This document shows, piece by piece, positions 13,995 to 15,126 of a stretch of 15,126 bases of DNA. Position numbers and translations under genes: made by a program. Position 1 is the stretch's first letter. Each line of letters begins with the position of its first letter. Under the pieces are notes generated by a model. It worked only from the letters and a program-made list of their open reading frames with translations, did not search any database and had not been told where the DNA came from. The DNA comes from Lachnospiraceae bacterium (lineage in GTDB: Bacteria > Bacillota > Clostridia > Lachnospirales > Lachnospiraceae): contig CAAEHZ010000346.1 of assembly GCA_900755865.1 (NCBI GenBank), positions 1-15,126 of the forward strand. Reading direction: 5' to 3'.

Positions 13995-15126
13995 CTACTC
14001 CTGATTCAGCGCCACCACAGGAATCAGCCGGGATGCCTTATACGCCGGATAGAACCCAAACACACTTCCCGTTATCACACCGAAGAACAGTGACAGCAGC
14101 GCGCCGCTTACGGAAAGTGAAACCCTCACGGAAAGCAGCTCCACTAACGGCGTAATTCCCAGTGCCAGCAAAACTCCCAGCACAGCGCCTACCAGACTGG
14201 TGCAGCTTGCTTCCAGTAAAAACTCCAGCAGAATATCCTTTCTGGAGCAGCCCAGCGCCTTTAAAATACCGATTTCATTTGTTCTTTCCTTTACGGATAC
14301 AAATAAGACGTTCATAATACCAATACCGCCAACCAGAAAGACAATCACCGCCATGGAAATCAAAAGCAGCGTCAGTGTTTCATTGGAAGCGGAAGCCGCC
14401 TCCATCTTGGTTCCCGCATCAGATATGGTAAACTCGGAATTGGGATAGCTGTCTGCCAGCGCCGCCTGCACATTTGCAATCACTGTATCCACCTGATTGA
14501 CATCCTCCGCAATTACCGTCAGTGTCGGGTCAATACTGGTTCCCGTAATATATTTAATCCCGGTTTCATAGGGAATAAAAATTGATGTATCCGGACTGAT
14601 GCCGGAAGCCACCGTACCCATTTCCGAAAGGACACCGGATACCACATACCGCCTGTCATCAATATAAATTTCTCCGTCATAGGCATCGTAGGCGCTACCG
14701 AAGATTTCCTTTGCCACGCTGTATCCCAGAACGCATACCTTTTCCTTGCCCTCGTTATTTTCCTCTGTCAGAAAATCTCCGATTGCCATTTCCAGGTTGC
14801 TGATGGCAGCATAATTATCCTGCACTCCTGCGATGGTATAATAGGCAGCAGAATCCAAATCTCCGCCCTCCACAGATGCCGTGGAAGAATAAGAAATGGT
14901 AGCATCTGAAATACCGGGTACAAAATCCTCCAGTTCCTCACAATCCTCCATGGTCAGCGTTACAAATTCCTGTTTGGAGCTGCTCTCTTCTCCAAAGCCG
15001 AAGCTGCCGAAATCTCCCGGCATAAAATCGCTGCCCTCAAAGGTAACGCTTCCGCCTCCCGGCAAACTAAAGGAGAAGTCACCTCCCCCGGAGGAGCCGC
15101 CCGGTCCACCGCCGGAACCGCCGCCC
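13995..15126 (-). CDS. MacB/FtsX-type ABC transporter permease (5' end cut off by window)
   Basis: 376 residues are visible and the frame is open to the right edge, so the N-terminal membrane segment and part of the extracytoplasmic domain are missing. Seen: a Gly-rich stretch in the first 40 visible residues (GGG, SGGG, PGG and SSGGG units, then SLPGGGS); the remaining MacB core domain; then LLLISMAVIVFLVGGIGIMNVLF, the second membrane segment with the family's GGIGIMN motif; VKERTNEIGILKALG, the coupling element typical of FtsX/MacB; two more segments; and PAYKASRLIPVVALNQE, the usual C-terminus (PAxxAsxlxPxeALR). It works with the ATPase at 13765-13100 as an exporter or mechanotransmitter of unknown substrate. 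A TTG at 15065 is an internal codon, not the start. Confidence 0.93.
   Translation of the reverse strand, partial: GGGSGGGPGGSSGGGDFSFSLPGGGSVTFEGSDFMPGDFGSFGFGEESSSKQEFVTLTMEDCEELEDFVPGISDATISYSSTASVEGGDLDSAAYYTIAGVQDNYAAISNLEMAIGDFLTEENNEGKEKVCVLGYSVAKEIFGSAYDAYDGEIYIDDRRYVVSGVLSEMGTVASGISPDTSIFIPYETGIKYITGTSIDPTLTVIAEDVNQVDTVIANVQAALADSYPNSEFTISDAGTKMEAASASNETLTLLLISMAVIVFLVGGIGIMNVLFVSVKERTNEIGILKALGCSRKDILLEFLLEASCTSLVGAVLGVLLALGITPLVELLSVRVSLSVSGALLSLFFGVITGSVFGFYPAYKASRLIPVVALNQE

Overview
The window looks like chromosomal DNA from a gut-type Clostridia bacterium, most likely Lachnospiraceae. The basis is the strong AGGAGG-type ribosome binding sites, the style of the two-component and c-di-GMP proteins, and a GldA/GldFG/DUF4340 transporter set and a MacB-like exporter typical of that group. 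The genus is inference. All real genes lie on the minus strand, so the window reads biologically from right to left. I see no tRNA, rRNA, CRISPR array, insertion sequence or phage gene.

From right to left: (1) 15126-13100, the C-terminal part of a MacB/FtsX-type permease and its LolD/MacB-type ATPase. They are separated by about 230 bp holding three 47-48 bp tandem repeats and a strong GC-rich hairpin. (2) 13040-11652, a GPH-type sugar:cation symporter whose ribosome binding site is buried in an upstream hairpin. (3) 11515-7589, a tightly overlapping three-gene operon: GldA-like ATPase, GldF-GldG fusion permease and DUF4340 protein. It closes with a strong terminator. The ATPase and the DUF4340 protein both carry long low-complexity C-terminal tails. 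(4) 7504-3507, a signalling block: a plausible promoter, a broken histidine-kinase remnant, a GGDEF-REC-HD-GYP protein, a stand-alone HPt protein and a REC-HD-GYP response regulator. These would make and degrade c-di-GMP under phosphorelay control, but no intact kinase is present in the window. (5) 3459-1, a polyamine operon speD-speA-speE (AdoMet decarboxylase, arginine decarboxylase-family enzyme, spermidine synthase; speE runs off the left edge).

The most interesting stretch is the roughly 430-nt leader of speD (3423-2993). It begins at a strong extended -10 promoter. It then folds, by inspection, into a nested RNA of about 180 nt (3225-3404) with a perfect 11-bp helix, a perfect 7-bp helix and several internal hairpins. 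Next comes a possible 21-codon Arg/Lys-rich leader ORF (3166-3101) that stops 12 nt before a perfect 10-bp intrinsic terminator (3088-3056). The terminator lies only about 60 nt upstream of speD. I do not recognise this RNA as any riboswitch class or housekeeping RNA I know. It is a candidate polyamine-, SAM- or arginine-responsive attenuator, or else a free-standing small RNA. No terminator is visible between the c-di-GMP genes and this leader, so the terminator may also end the signalling operon.
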